A stretch of DNA of 42,691 nt from Marivivens sp. (GTDB taxonomy: Bacteria > Pseudomonadota > Alphaproteobacteria > Rhodobacterales > Rhodobacteraceae): assembly GCA_017643845.1 (NCBI GenBank), contig JAEPMR010000022.1:1-42691 (forward strand), read 5' to 3'. Below are positions 1 through 10,851 of this stretch, piece by piece. Both the position numbers and the translations under genes were made by a program. Position 1 is the stretch's first letter. Each line of letters opens with the position of its first letter. Under the pieces are notes generated by a model. That model ran no database searches and was not told the DNA's origin. It saw only the letters and a list, made by a program, of their open reading frames with translations.

Positions 1-1
1 C

Positions 2-574
2 CAGGGCAGCATTCGGCTCGATGGAACCGACTTGCGGGATATGGCGCGCAGTGATTTCCGGCGGCACTTGGCGCTGGTCCCGCAAGACCCCGTCATATTT
101 GCAGATACCGCACGGGAAAACATTCGTTTCGGCAGGCCGGACGCAAGTGATGCTGATGTCGAGGCGGCGGCCCGCGCAGCGGCGGCGCATGAGTTTCTAA
201 CGGCATTGCCTGAAGGCTATGACAGTTACGTCGGGGAGCGTGGGGTGATGCTTTCCGGCGGGCAGAAGCAACGGATCGCGATTGCGCGTGCAATCCTGCG
301 GGATGCGCCTGTTCTGCTGCTGGATGAGGCGACAAGCGCGCTGGATGCTGAGAGCGAACGTGCGGTCCAGATGGCCGTGGATGAACTCTCAAAAGACCGA
401 ACGACGATCATCGTGGCGCATAGGCTGGCGACGGTGAAGAAGGCCGACCGGATCGTTGTGTTTGACGAGGGGCGTATTGTGGCGGACGGCAGCCATGCGG
501 AGCTGGTGCGTGAGGGGGGGCTTTACGCGCGGCTTGCAGAGTTGCAGTTCACGGACGGGGTCGCGGCGGAGTAG
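2..574 (+). CDS. ABC exporter (MsbA-like), C-terminal ATP-binding part, 5' truncated by window edge
   Basis: The reading frame is already open at base 2, so only the last 190 or so residues of a larger protein are visible. They form the second half of an ABC nucleotide-binding domain: a Q-loop (LVPQDPVIF), the signature LSGGQKQR, Walker [13 protein letters not shown] and the H-loop IIVAHR. The ENIRFGRP segment and the short tail ending [11 protein letters not shown] are typical of type IV ABC exporters in which membrane and ATPase domains are fused. Such proteins export lipids, peptides or drugs; the substrate cannot be read from this fragment. The stop is TAG at 572-574. No terminator is obvious before the next gene, 150 bases on. 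Confidence 0.9.
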   Translation, partial: QGSIRLDGTDLRDMARSDFRRHLALVPQDPVIFADTARENIRFGRPDASDADVEAAARAAAAHEFLTALPEGYDSYVGERGVMLSGGQKQRIAIARAILRDAPVLLLDEATSALDAESERAVQMAVDELSKDRTTIIVAHRLATVKKADRIVVFDEGRIVADGSHAELVREGGLYARLAELQFTDGVAAE

Positions 575-675
575 GGTCTGTCGCTGCGTCATTGGTGTCT
601 TTTCCATAGATCACGTTGCGTCTTTTCCGTTGGCGTGGGCTTGTCATGGCTCCCAGATTTGCCCATCGTTTCTCT

Positions 676-681
676 TATAAT
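676..681 (+). promoter_or_regulatory. Candidate -10 box for the acyl-CoA synthetase gene
   Basis: A perfect TATAAT lies 42 bases before the start codon at 724. No good -35 hexamer sits 16-18 bases upstream; the best TTGTCA, at 641-646, is too far away. The promoter assignment is therefore tentative. Confidence 0.3.
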
Positions 682-723
682 GAACGAAACCGTCGATGAA
701 CGGCGGATCAGGGAGGAAATGCC

Positions 724-2616
724 ATGGGATACGCGTCTGTCGCGGATCGGGATGCCATTCAGAACGAGATGGAATGGCCGGAACGTGAGGTTCCGAAGAC
801 ACTTTACGGATTGTTGAGTGGCACGGCGGAGCGGTTTCCGCATCGGTCTGCGTTTACGTTCCAGTTGATGTCGGGTCCGAATGACAAGGACGAAACATTG
901 TCCTGGCAGGAATTGCACGACAAGGCGTGTCAGACGGCAAATATGTTTCGGATGCTCGGGATCGGCGAGAAGGATGTGGTGGCATTCATCCTGCCCAACG
1001 CGACGGAAACTGTCCTGACGTATTTGGGCGGTGCCATTGCGGGGATTGTCAGCCCCATTAACCCGCTTCTGGAGTCGGAGCAGATCGGCGCGATCCTGCG
1101 GGAAACCGGCGCGAAGGCGGTTGTAACGCTGAAGGCGTTTCCGAAGACCGATGTGGCCCAGAAAGTGGCCAAGGCGGTCGCGCTGGCCCCGAATGTGGAG
1201 ACCGTGATCGAGGTGGACCTGCTGCGTTATCTGACAGGTGCGAAGCGATTGATCGTTCCGTTGATCCGCCCCAAAAATCCGGTCAGCCACAAGGCACGCG
1301 TGATCGACTTCAACCGAGAAATGGAAAAACATCCGCCACGACTGGCGTTCGATGATGCCGCTGGAGACAGGATTGCGGCCTATTTCCATACAGGCGGCAC
1401 GACGGGTATGCCGAAAGTGGCCCAGCACCGGTATTCGGGGATCATCTACAATGCATGGCTTGGGCAACGGCTGCTGTTTACCGAAGATGACGTGCAGATG
1501 TGTCCGATGCCGCTGTTCCATGTCTTTGCAACGATCGTATCTTTTGGCGCGTCGCTCGGATCGGGCGCGCAGATCGTGTTTCCGACGCCGCAGGGCTATC
1601 GGGGCGATGGCGTATTCGACAATTTCTGGAAGCTGATCGAGCGCTATAAGGCTACGTTTGTAATTGCGGTGCCGACTGCGATGTCGGCACTGATGCAGCG
1701 CAAGGTGGATGCGGATATTTCGTCGCTCAAGCTGGTGTTCTGCGGATCGTCACCGCTGCCGGTCGAGCTTTACAACCGGTTCGAAGAGGCGGCAGGTGTG
1801 ACGATCTGCGAAGGGTATGGATTGACCGAGGCGACCTGTCTGGTGTCGATCAATCCGCCGGATGGGGTGAAAAAGGTCGGCTCGATCGGCATTCCTTTCC
1901 CTTATACGGATGTGAAGATCATGTCGGTCGAAAACGGGGAGGAATGCGGGGTCGATCAGATCGGCGAAATCTGCGTTTCAAATCCCGGTGTTGCCATGGG
2001 CGACACATATACAGAGCCGACGAAGAATGAAGACCTCTACTATCCCGGCTACTTGGGACCGCATCAATATCTGCGGACAGGTGATCTGGGGCGTGTCGAT
2101 GCGGACGGGTATCTGTGGATCACCGGTCGTGCCAAGGATCTGATCATTCGGGGCGGCCATAACATTGATCCCGCACAAATCGAGGCGGGGCTGGCGGCGC
2201 ACGAGGCCGTCGCCTTTGCGGCCGCTATCGGACAGCCCGATGGCTATGCGGGGGAGTTGCCCTGTGCCTATGTCGAATTGGTGGACGGCGCGTCTGTTTC
2301 GCCGGAAGAACTGCGCGAATTCGCGAATGCGCGCATTTCAGAACGCGCGGCACATCTGAAATATGTCGAGATTATTCCCGAGATACCGAAGACCGCCGTA
2401 GGAAAGCCGCTGAAGAATGAATTGCGGAAGCTGGCGATCCGGCGGGTGTATAATGAGGCGCTATCCCATGCAGAGGTGGGCGCGGAGGTGTCTGAGGTCG
2501 TCGAAGATAAGAAGCGGGGACTGGTGGCGCAGGTGGTTCCTGCGGGCACTGTGGCAAAGGACGACGTGACGAAGGCCTTGGGTGACTTCACACGCCCCTG
2601 GGATTGGAACGCTTAG
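724..2616 (+). CDS. Acyl-CoA synthetase (AMP-binding, ANL superfamily)
   Basis: A 630-aa cytoplasmic enzyme of the acyl/aryl-CoA ligase family, which activates a carboxylic acid with ATP to an acyl-adenylate and transfers it to CoA. Visible motifs: the phosphate-binding loop TGGTTGMPK (residues 223-231), EGYGLTEATC, the hinge region YLRTGDLG, RAKDLIIRGGHNIDP, and the C-terminal catalytic lysine in PKTAVGKPLK. Length and the extended C-terminus after the catalytic lysine resemble the long fatty-acyl ligases common in Rhodobacterales. ATG at 724 follows a strong AGGGAGGAAA ribosome-binding site. It is convergent with the chemoreceptor gene, with a hairpin between them. The substrate chain length is not deducible. 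Confidence 0.9.
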   Translation: MGYASVADRDAIQNEMEWPEREVPKTLYGLLSGTAERFPHRSAFTFQLMSGPNDKDETLSWQELHDKACQTANMFRMLGIGEKDVVAFILPNATETVLTYLGGAIAGIVSPINPLLESEQIGAILRETGAKAVVTLKAFPKTDVAQKVAKAVALAPNVETVIEVDLLRYLTGAKRLIVPLIRPKNPVSHKARVIDFNREMEKHPPRLAFDDAAGDRIAAYFHTGGTTGMPKVAQHRYSGIIYNAWLGQRLLFTEDDVQMCPMPLFHVFATIVSFGASLGSGAQIVFPTPQGYRGDGVFDNFWKLIERYKATFVIAVPTAMSALMQRKVDADISSLKLVFCGSSPLPVELYNRFEEAAGVTICEGYGLTEATCLVSINPPDGVKKVGSIGIPFPYTDVKIMSVENGEECGVDQIGEICVSNPGVAMGDTYTEPTKNEDLYYPGYLGPHQYLRTGDLGRVDADGYLWITGRAKDLIIRGGHNIDPAQIEAGLAAHEAVAFAAAIGQPDGYAGELPCAYVELVDGASVSPEELREFANARISERAAHLKYVEIIPEIPKTAVGKPLKNELRKLAIRRVYNEALSHAEVGAEVSEVVEDKKRGLVAQVVPAGTVAKDDVTKALGDFTRPWDWNA

Positions 2617-2640
2617 GTTTCGTGAAGCTGTAGTCAAAAG

Positions 2641-2668
2641 GAAGGGCCAGGCGATTGCCTGGCCCTTC
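2641..2668. terminator. Bidirectional terminator hairpin
   Basis: A perfect 12-bp stem (2641-2652 with 2657-2668) and a GATT loop lie between two convergent genes. Read on the minus strand, the stem is followed by CTTTTGAC, so it best serves the chemoreceptor gene. On the plus strand there is no T-run, so termination of the synthetase transcript would be weaker. Confidence 0.7.
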
Positions 2669-2724
2669 TGTCTGGTCGCGCCACTGGGTGGGGTGAGAAA
2701 GACGCGACCGGGGACGCAGTTTGA

Positions 2725-5016
2725 TCAGAAGTCGCCGAAGCCGCGCTGATCGAAGTCAGAGGCATCCGTTTTGCGGCTATGCCCGTTTGTGCCGTTGACC
2801 TTGCCGTTTCGCGGGGGCGTGGGCATCTGTGGGGTCTGGGGCAGCTCGTAGTCGGCCAGTGAAATCGGCTTTGCTGCCGGTTTCTTGATCGCCGGTTTCG
2901 CAGTCGGCATCTTGGCCTCGACTTCGTGGTCTGCGCCAGCCTCGTTGAAGCTGCCCGACACCTGAAACTGGCGGACTTGCTCACGCAGCTTGCGGTTGGT
3001 TGCGGTCAACTGGGCAGCAGTTGCGGCCAGTTCTTCGGCCTGGCTGCTGCTGTCGCGTGCGGAACGGCTGATGTCAGAGATCGCAGAGTTGATCTGATCG
3101 ACGCCGCGTGCCTGTTCCTCACTGGCGCTGGAAATGTCGCCCATGATGTTGAGCACTTCCTGGGTGCCGCCAGCGATTTCCTCGAAGGTGGCGCTGGTGA
3201 GATCGGCCATTTCGACGCCCGCTTCGACGCGCTTGGCGGAACTATCGATCAGTTCCGATGTCTCCCGCGCAGCTTTTGCCGAGCGACCGGCGAGGTTGCG
3301 GACTTCAGCGGCAACCACGGCAAAGCCGCGACCGTGCTGGCCCGCGCGAGCGGCTTCGACCGCCGCGTTGAGCGCGAGGAGATTGGTCTGGAAAGCGATT
3401 TCGTCGATGACCTTGATGATGTTGCCGATTTCCTTTGAGGAGGTGTTGATCGCATCCATGGCTTCGACCATGCCTTGAACCTGGGTCTTGCCGGTTTCAA
3501 CGCGCTCGGCGTTCTTGGTGACGACATTCTGCGCCTGACGTGCCGAGTCAGCGTTTGCACGCACCTGCGCCGCGGTCTGTTCGACAGAGCTGGACAGCTC
3601 TTCGACTGCCGACGACTGGACCTCTGCGTTGGTTGCCATGCTCTGTGCCGCGTCGGACATCTGATCGGCAACGTCTTTCACTTGATCGGTATTGGCACGG
3701 ATATCGCCGAGAGCTTCATCAAGGGCGCTCAGGATTTCGTCCATTGCATTGGCGCTGTTGCCAACTTCGTCCTGACTGTCGATTGCGAGGCGTGTGGACA
3801 GATCGCGTTGGGCGACGATGTTCAGCAGGCCGGTGCGCATTTTTGCGAGCGGGCGAGTAATGGAACGGGCGAAAAAGATGCCGATCAGGGTGATGATCGC
3901 GGCGGTAATCACGGCTGCAATGATGATGATCATGCCGACGCGATTGGCCGTTGCCATCAGATCGTCATAGCTGGCTTCGACGATCAGGCCGTAGTGCAAA
4001 CCTGCCGCGTCGATTTTTGCGTGACCGCCCATTGTTTGGGATTCGGTCATTTCGTCCATGTGGACGTCAACGCCGGTTTCGTCATTGAGAGCGATCATGC
4101 TGATGTCGTCTGTCTGCCAGAACGCCGGATCGTTTTCGGTCGAGTCTGCGGGGAAGCCGTAGGTCATCACGCCGATGCGGGATGAGTTGACGAGGGCTTT
4201 TTCTGTCGGAACGCCGAGACCGATGTCTGCTGAAAGGAAGCGCTCGAAGAGGCTGGTCGGCAGCTGAGCCGCGATGACGCCCTGAACCATTCCTGCGCCA
4301 TTCAGAACCGGCGCTGCCATGAAGGAGGCGAATGCACCGTTGCTGGGCGCATAGGGTGAGAATTCGGAGGCGGCAACATGGTGCCCTGGCTCATGCTCGC
4401 CGCTGCCGATGTCATGCCCCATTGAATCAATGGCATTGAGGGCCTCGCGGGCAACGCGGGCCAGATCGGTGTCACGGTAGCGGCCTTCGAACAGGTTCGT
4501 ACCGAAGTCATCCTCTTTGGCGTAGGAATAGACGAGGTTGCCGTCGGTATCGATCAGGAAAATGTCATAGTAGCCGCGCTGCTCGGCGATGTTGGAGAAC
4601 AGCTGATGCCAGCGACCGTGCACCATGGAGTACGTGCTCTTGTCCTCGGCCATCATGAGGTTTTGGCGCTGGCCGAGGGGGAATTCGTTATTCGTGATGT
4701 ACTGATCGCGTAGATAGGCGAGGGGGTTCTCGTTCTGCTGGGACAACACGCCGTAGGCCTGTGAAAAGGTCGTCATCGCGCTGCTGATGCCGAAATCGGT
4801 GGAATACAGAGACAGGTCTGTCTGGAAGTTCGTGAGAGCATTTTCAAATTGTGCTTCGACGGTCTCGGTCGCGGCCTCGAGGCGGGAGATCGCGTTTGCT
4901 TCCATGGCGCTATACATGCCGTTGTAGGAGAGCAGACCAATGGTCAGCGACGCAACGGAGGCAAGGCCAGCGAAGGTCAGTGGTAATTTTCGTGCGATCG
5001 TCAGACGCTTTAACAT
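2725..5016 (-). CDS. Methyl-accepting chemotaxis protein
   Basis: A 763-aa inner-membrane chemoreceptor. TM1 is near residues 13-33, a large periplasmic sensor region near 34-358 (with a Cache/PAS-like strand pattern around YDIFLIDTDGNLVYSY), TM2 near 361-383, a HAMP linker near 384-436, and a cytoplasmic signalling domain near 440-690. The hairpin tip, around EIAFQTNLLALNAAVEAARAG (split: residues 539-559), is the CheA/CheW contact. After residue 690 comes a 65-residue Pro/Lys-rich flexible linker ending in GFGDF, which resembles the xWxxF tether that recruits the methyltransferase CheR. ATG at 5016 follows AAGGGAT. The gene stands alone with no che genes nearby; the ligand is unknown. Confidence 0.93.
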   Translation of the reverse strand: MLKRLTIARKLPLTFAGLASVASLTIGLLSYNGMYSAMEANAISRLEAATETVEAQFENALTNFQTDLSLYSTDFGISSAMTTFSQAYGVLSQQNENPLAYLRDQYITNNEFPLGQRQNLMMAEDKSTYSMVHGRWHQLFSNIAEQRGYYDIFLIDTDGNLVYSYAKEDDFGTNLFEGRYRDTDLARVAREALNAIDSMGHDIGSGEHEPGHHVAASEFSPYAPSNGAFASFMAAPVLNGAGMVQGVIAAQLPTSLFERFLSADIGLGVPTEKALVNSSRIGVMTYGFPADSTENDPAFWQTDDISMIALNDETGVDVHMDEMTESQTMGGHAKIDAAGLHYGLIVEASYDDLMATANRVGMIIIIAAVITAAIITLIGIFFARSITRPLAKMRTGLLNIVAQRDLSTRLAIDSQDEVGNSANAMDEILSALDEALGDIRANTDQVKDVADQMSDAAQSMATNAEVQSSAVEELSSSVEQTAAQVRANADSARQAQNVVTKNAERVETGKTQVQGMVEAMDAINTSSKEIGNIIKVIDEIAFQTNLLALNAAVEAARAGQHGRGFAVVAAEVRNLAGRSAKAARETSELIDSSAKRVEAGVEMADLTSATFEEIAGGTQEVLNIMGDISSASEEQARGVDQINSAISDISRSARDSSSQAEELAATAAQLTATNRKLREQVRQFQVSGSFNEAGADHEVEAKMPTAKPAIKKPAAKPISLADYELPQTPQMPTPPRNGKVNGTNGHSRKTDASDFDQRGFGDF

Positions 5017-5160
5017 AATTTATCCCTTTCTGCGGGTAGAACCCTTGCGCACCCCACGGCGCGTCAGAAAGAGAAACGGCCCGAACACATCGGTGTTTAG
5101 GAATTCGTCGAAATGACGGGCTAACTATTCGTATAGGTCAGCGCGCATTGGCGTCATTAT

Positions 5161-5195
5161 CAAAAAAGGCGCCCCGCGGTAGCGGAGCGCCTTTC
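5161..5195 (-). terminator. Rho-independent terminator of katG
   Basis: On the minus strand, an 8-bp outer stem (5165-5172 with 5187-5194) continues through one mismatch into a 4-bp inner stem with a GGTA loop (plus-strand sense), and is followed by a run of six T (the A-run at 5162-5167). It starts about 20 bases after the katG stop. Confidence 0.85.
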
Positions 5196-5212
5196 CCTGG
5201 AGTTCGATCGGA

Positions 5213-7543
<2,331 letters not shown>

Positions 7544-7548
7544 TTAAG

Positions 7549-7566
7549 TTGCATTTTCTGATGCAA
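7549..7566. promoter_or_regulatory. Candidate OxyR operator between katG and oxyR
   Basis: A perfect inverted repeat with arms TTGCAT and ATGCAA separated by six bases. It contains the T-N11-A spacing typical of LysR-family sites (T7549, A7561). It lies 17 bases before the oxyR start and about 130 bases before katG. Assignment to OxyR is by position and family rule. Confidence 0.5.
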
Positions 7567-7569
7567 ATT

Positions 7570-7584
7570 ATAAGTCAGACTTAT
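7570..7584. promoter_or_regulatory. Inverted repeat overlapping the oxyR start codon
   Basis: ATAAGT-CAG-ACTTAT, a perfect 6-bp inverted repeat whose right arm enters the ATG at 7583. On the minus strand it overlaps a TATAAT (7572 to 7567) that could be a distal -10 towards katG. Binding here would block oxyR initiation, so it may be an autoregulatory site. Confidence 0.4.
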
Positions 7585-8485
7585 GATTAACATGACCTTG
7601 AAACAGCTTCGCTATGTCGATGCGCTGGCGCGGCACCGGCATTTCGGTCACGCCGCCGATGCGTGTGCTATCTCGCAGCCTGCGCTTTCGATGCAAATCA
7701 AGGAATTGGAGGCGGCGCTGGGCACGCCATTGGTGGAGAGGGGCGGACGGAAGTTGCGCCTAACGGCCTTTGGCGAGGAATTCACGCGCCGCGCACGCCA
7801 GATCCTGCGGGAGGTCGATGAATTGGCCACCCTTGCGCGGGCTGCGGAAGAACAATTCGCCGGACGGTTGCGGCTGGGCGTGATCCCGACGATCGCACCC
7901 TATCTGCTCCCGCGTGTTGTGGCGGGGATCACGGGCGCCTATCCGCAGCTGGATGTGCATGTAAGAGAGACCCTGACGCCACGGCTGATCGAGGAGTTGG
8001 ACGCGGGACGGATCGACGCGGCGATTGTAGCTCTGCCTGTATCCGAGCCGTGGCTGCAGGAAGTGGCGCTATTCGATGAGCGCATGATGCTTGTCCGTCC
8101 GCAGACGGATGAGGGAAAGCCAGTGCCGGACGCGGCGGATTTGGGCCAGTTGCGGCTACTCCTGTTGGAGGAGGGACATTGTTTTCGGGATCAGGCGTTG
8201 GAAGTCTGTCGGCTAAGGCCCGATCGACCACGCGAGGGGTTGGATGGCACGACGCTATCGACGTTGGTGCAAATGGTCGGTGCAGGGTTGGGGGTGACGC
8301 TGCTACCTGAAATGGCGGTATCGATCGAGACCCGCTCCGCGCCGGTTACGGTTACGCGGTTTCCGGTGCCCGAGCCACGGCGGACGGTCGGTATGGTCTG
8401 GCGGAAGTCCAGTCCGCTCTCCGATCAACTGAGGTCGCTCAGCGAGATCGTCCGTTCCGCAAGCGCCGATGCGCGTGAGGCTTAG
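7583..8485 (+). CDS. oxyR: Hydrogen peroxide sensor/regulator OxyR (LysR family)
   Basis: A 300-aa LysR-type regulator. The N-terminal winged helix (ACAISQPALSMQIKELE, residues 28-44) binds DNA; the C-terminal domain senses peroxide. GHCFRDQALEVC places Cys200 and Cys209 nine residues apart, matching the Cys199/Cys208 redox pair of E. coli OxyR and the same local sequence, so this is a true OxyR and not a generic LysR protein. The start is either ATG 7583 or ATG 7592 (MTLKQLRY); the second aligns better with E. coli OxyR, neither has a clear ribosome-binding site, and an in-frame stop at 7571 excludes anything earlier. It is divergent from katG, its expected target. Its stop overlaps the stop of the convergent kinase gene by four bases. 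Confidence 0.95.
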   Translation: MINMTLKQLRYVDALARHRHFGHAADACAISQPALSMQIKELEAALGTPLVERGGRKLRLTAFGEEFTRRARQILREVDELATLARAAEEQFAGRLRLGVIPTIAPYLLPRVVAGITGAYPQLDVHVRETLTPRLIEELDAGRIDAAIVALPVSEPWLQEVALFDERMMLVRPQTDEGKPVPDAADLGQLRLLLLEEGHCFRDQALEVCRLRPDRPREGLDGTTLSTLVQMVGAGLGVTLLPEMAVSIETRSAPVTVTRFPVPEPRRTVGMVWRKSSPLSDQLRSLSEIVRSASADAREA

Positions 8486-10635
8486 GCGGATTTCCGTTTC
8501 GCGGCCCATTCGTTTAGGACCCGCGACAATTCGGTCATTTGCACCGGCTTTGACAGGTAGTCGTCCATGCCCGCATCGAAACATTTGTCGGCCTCGCCGC
8601 CCAGGGCATTTGCAGTGATAGCTATGATCGGGATGCGCGTTTTGGGGGTGCTTCCTTCCATTTCCCGAATGCGGCGCGTCAATTCAAAACCGTCCATCAT
8701 CGGCATATGGCAATCCGTCAGCACCAAATCGAACGGTTGTTTGCCCCATAGTTCAAATGCCTGTTTTCCATCCTCTGCCAGGAGAGGGTGATGACCCAAC
8801 TTTTGCAATTGAAGCTCGATGACTGCACGGTTTACGGGGTTATCCTCGGCGACGAGGATTTGAAGCGCAGATGCTTTCGAGTGCTGGCTAGCAGCTATTG
8901 GTGGCACGTTCGTGTTTGCTTTCAGTGCAGATGGTTCGGTCCCCAGGTTCGAAGACATCACTTCAAACCCGCGCCAGAAATCACTGGGCAAGAGAGGGGA
9001 GCATTCGACGTTGTATTGATTTGGTCCAACTTGGCCGTAGCTGCGCAAGCGATCCTTGCTGATCGTGACTGCGCGTCGGTAGGGGTGGACCGCATGAAAG
9101 CGTTCGACTGCGCCCGGATCGTATTGGAAGGTTTCATCCAGCTTGCCGATCAGCGCAATTGCGTCGGGCGGTGCCGTTCTGAAACGCTCTTGCAAGTCCT
9201 CTTCATTGTCGGCCCAATCCACTTTGCCGCCTTTGGCCTCGATGTAAGTCTGCCAATTGCTCCGGTGCATGTCGCTGGATGCGAGGCCAATCACGCGAAG
9301 CCCGCCGAGGCTATTGTCACGCAGGCTTCCCTTGGCATCTACGATTGGGAGCCGGACGGTAAAGTGGGAACCTTCGTCCAGGACACTGTCTACCTCGATT
9401 GAGCCACTCATCCGATCGATGAGTTGTTTGACGATTGCAAGGCCGAGGCCGGTGCCGTTGGCGTTCCGGCTCAGATCCGTGTCACCTTGTGAGAAGGGCT
9501 GGAACAGCCGCAGGACCAGTTCGGGGGACATCCCGATCCCGTCATCCACCACATCGATCTTCAGGGTGTCGCCTTCGTCGCGTGAGACAAACAGCTTCAC
9601 GACACCAAAGCCCTGTCCTTCGGGCCGACCTGAGAATTTAATCGCGTTTCCAACGAGATTCAGAATAATCTGGCGCAGGCGCCCGGGGTCTGCGGTGACC
9701 GTTTCGGGAATGTCCGGGGATAGTCGCAGCGATATTGCGACACGTCGTTGATCGGCTACAGGTGCAAGGGTTTTGAGCGAGTCCTCAAACAGGGTCGCAA
9801 GGTTGCACGTAGTGGGAGACAGCTGAAGCTTGCCAGCCTCGATGCGGCTCATGTCGAGAATGTCGTCTATAATTCGGAGGAGGGCGAATGAGGACTCACG
9901 GATTGTCCCGAGCATCCGGCGCTGCTCGTTCGTCAGCTTGCTGGCCTCCAATACCTCGACCATGCCAACAACGCCGTTCATCGGGGTGCGTATCTCGTGG
10001 CTCATCGTGGCGAGGAACATCGATTTGGTTTTGGCCGCGTCTTCCAACTGGTCATTCGCCTTCGTGAGATCGTTGCTGTAGCGCAATGTGATGTTTGCGA
10101 AGTATGCGACTTCAAGTGCGGTGATAACGAAGGTTGATGCCATCGAGGTCGGAGCGACGAACCGCGTGGCGTAGTCCTCGCCGATGACGACGGTGCCGAA
10201 GTAATTCGCGCCGAGGAACCATGCCGTCGTCCAGAAGCCGCACGCCATTAATCCCAACCCTATGACAAATGGGAGCTCCCGGCGGATCGAGAAAGTCATG
10301 ATCGGGCCAATCGCGGAGGCGAGGAACATCAGGTCGATGCGGCCCGCTTCGTCAATAATGAAACAGCCGATGAGGATTGAAACGTTCATCGAACCAACCC
10401 AAATAGCACGCCCGATTAGATCGGACCCCAGTCGGATCAATGCGAACAACAGGCTTGTGCCGATCAGCGTGGGAAACAGAGCGATATAGATTGCGGGCTG
10501 ATCGAGAAGAAAGCCGATCAAAGACCAAACCGCGACGAGTATGAAAGTCGCAATCCCTGAAATGTGAACGGTCTGTATTCGCCGCTCTTCAGAAAAGCTC
10601 CGAGGTTCTTGCCGCGTATCGACGGACTTTTTCAT
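8482..10635 (-). CDS. Membrane hybrid histidine kinase with C-terminal receiver
   Basis: A 717-aa sensor kinase. Residues 25-185 hold about six hydrophobic segments with almost no periplasmic loop, so it probably senses within the membrane or inside the cell. The dimerisation/phosphoacceptor helix is MSHEIRTPMNGVVGM with His213. The ATPase part shows the N-box with Asn330 (LNLVGNAIKF), DDGIGM and GTGLGLAI. Residues 444-560 resemble a receiver fold lacking acidic-pocket residues. A good receiver follows from 591 with phosphoacceptor Asp641 (LTDCHMPMMDG) and Lys in LSKPVQ. No separate response regulator or Hpt gene is next to it, so the output partner is elsewhere. The stimulus is unknown. Confidence 0.9.
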   Translation of the reverse strand: MKKSVDTRQEPRSFSEERRIQTVHISGIATFILVAVWSLIGFLLDQPAIYIALFPTLIGTSLLFALIRLGSDLIGRAIWVGSMNVSILIGCFIIDEAGRIDLMFLASAIGPIMTFSIRRELPFVIGLGLMACGFWTTAWFLGANYFGTVVIGEDYATRFVAPTSMASTFVITALEVAYFANITLRYSNDLTKANDQLEDAAKTKSMFLATMSHEIRTPMNGVVGMVEVLEASKLTNEQRRMLGTIRESSFALLRIIDDILDMSRIEAGKLQLSPTTCNLATLFEDSLKTLAPVADQRRVAISLRLSPDIPETVTADPGRLRQIILNLVGNAIKFSGRPEGQGFGVVKLFVSRDEGDTLKIDVVDDGIGMSPELVLRLFQPFSQGDTDLSRNANGTGLGLAIVKQLIDRMSGSIEVDSVLDEGSHFTVRLPIVDAKGSLRDNSLGGLRVIGLASSDMHRSNWQTYIEAKGGKVDWADNEEDLQERFRTAPPDAIALIGKLDETFQYDPGAVERFHAVHPYRRAVTISKDRLRSYGQVGPNQYNVECSPLLPSDFWRGFEVMSSNLGTEPSALKANTNVPPIAASQHSKASALQILVAEDNPVNRAVIELQLQKLGHHPLLAEDGKQAFELWGKQPFDLVLTDCHMPMMDGFELTRRIREMEGSTPKTRIPIIAITANALGGEADKCFDAGMDDYLSKPVQMTELSRVLNEWAAKRKSA

Positions 10636-10756
10636 AGTATGACTGTATCCTAACGCCTTGAAAGGACCAACGGCAGAATAGGCTTTTTTTAAAGTGTGTC
10701 ATTGGAAATAGCGCGATCGCATTGCGAGCCAATGACTTTCGATGTGCTTCTGGTTC

Positions 10757-10774
10757 AACCAAAACGTTAAGGTT
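10757..10774. promoter_or_regulatory. Imperfect LacI-type operator upstream of the repressor gene
   Basis: AACCaaAACGTTaaGGTT, an 18-bp inverted repeat centred on CG, with 14 of 18 bases symmetric. It resembles the perfect site at 11946 and lies 78 bases before the repressor start, suggesting autoregulation. Confidence 0.45.
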
Positions 10775-10789
10775 TGTGAAAGTCATTGC

Positions 10790-10803
10790 CCAAATCGTTT
10801 CGG
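10790..10803. promoter_or_regulatory. Second operator-like half-site before the repressor gene
   Basis: CCAAATCGTTTCGG is centred on CG. Its right half, CGTTTCGG, is identical to the right half of the perfect operator at 11946-11961; the left half is degenerate. It is probably a weaker co-operating site. Confidence 0.4.
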
Positions 10804-10851
10804 AAGTGCAGTGTATTTCTGGAAAATACGCGACTGCCGTAGGTTGTTCAG

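Noticed and set aside
589-1521. A 310-aa open frame on the minus strand
   Set aside because: Antisense to the acyl-CoA synthetase, which carries every expected ANL motif.
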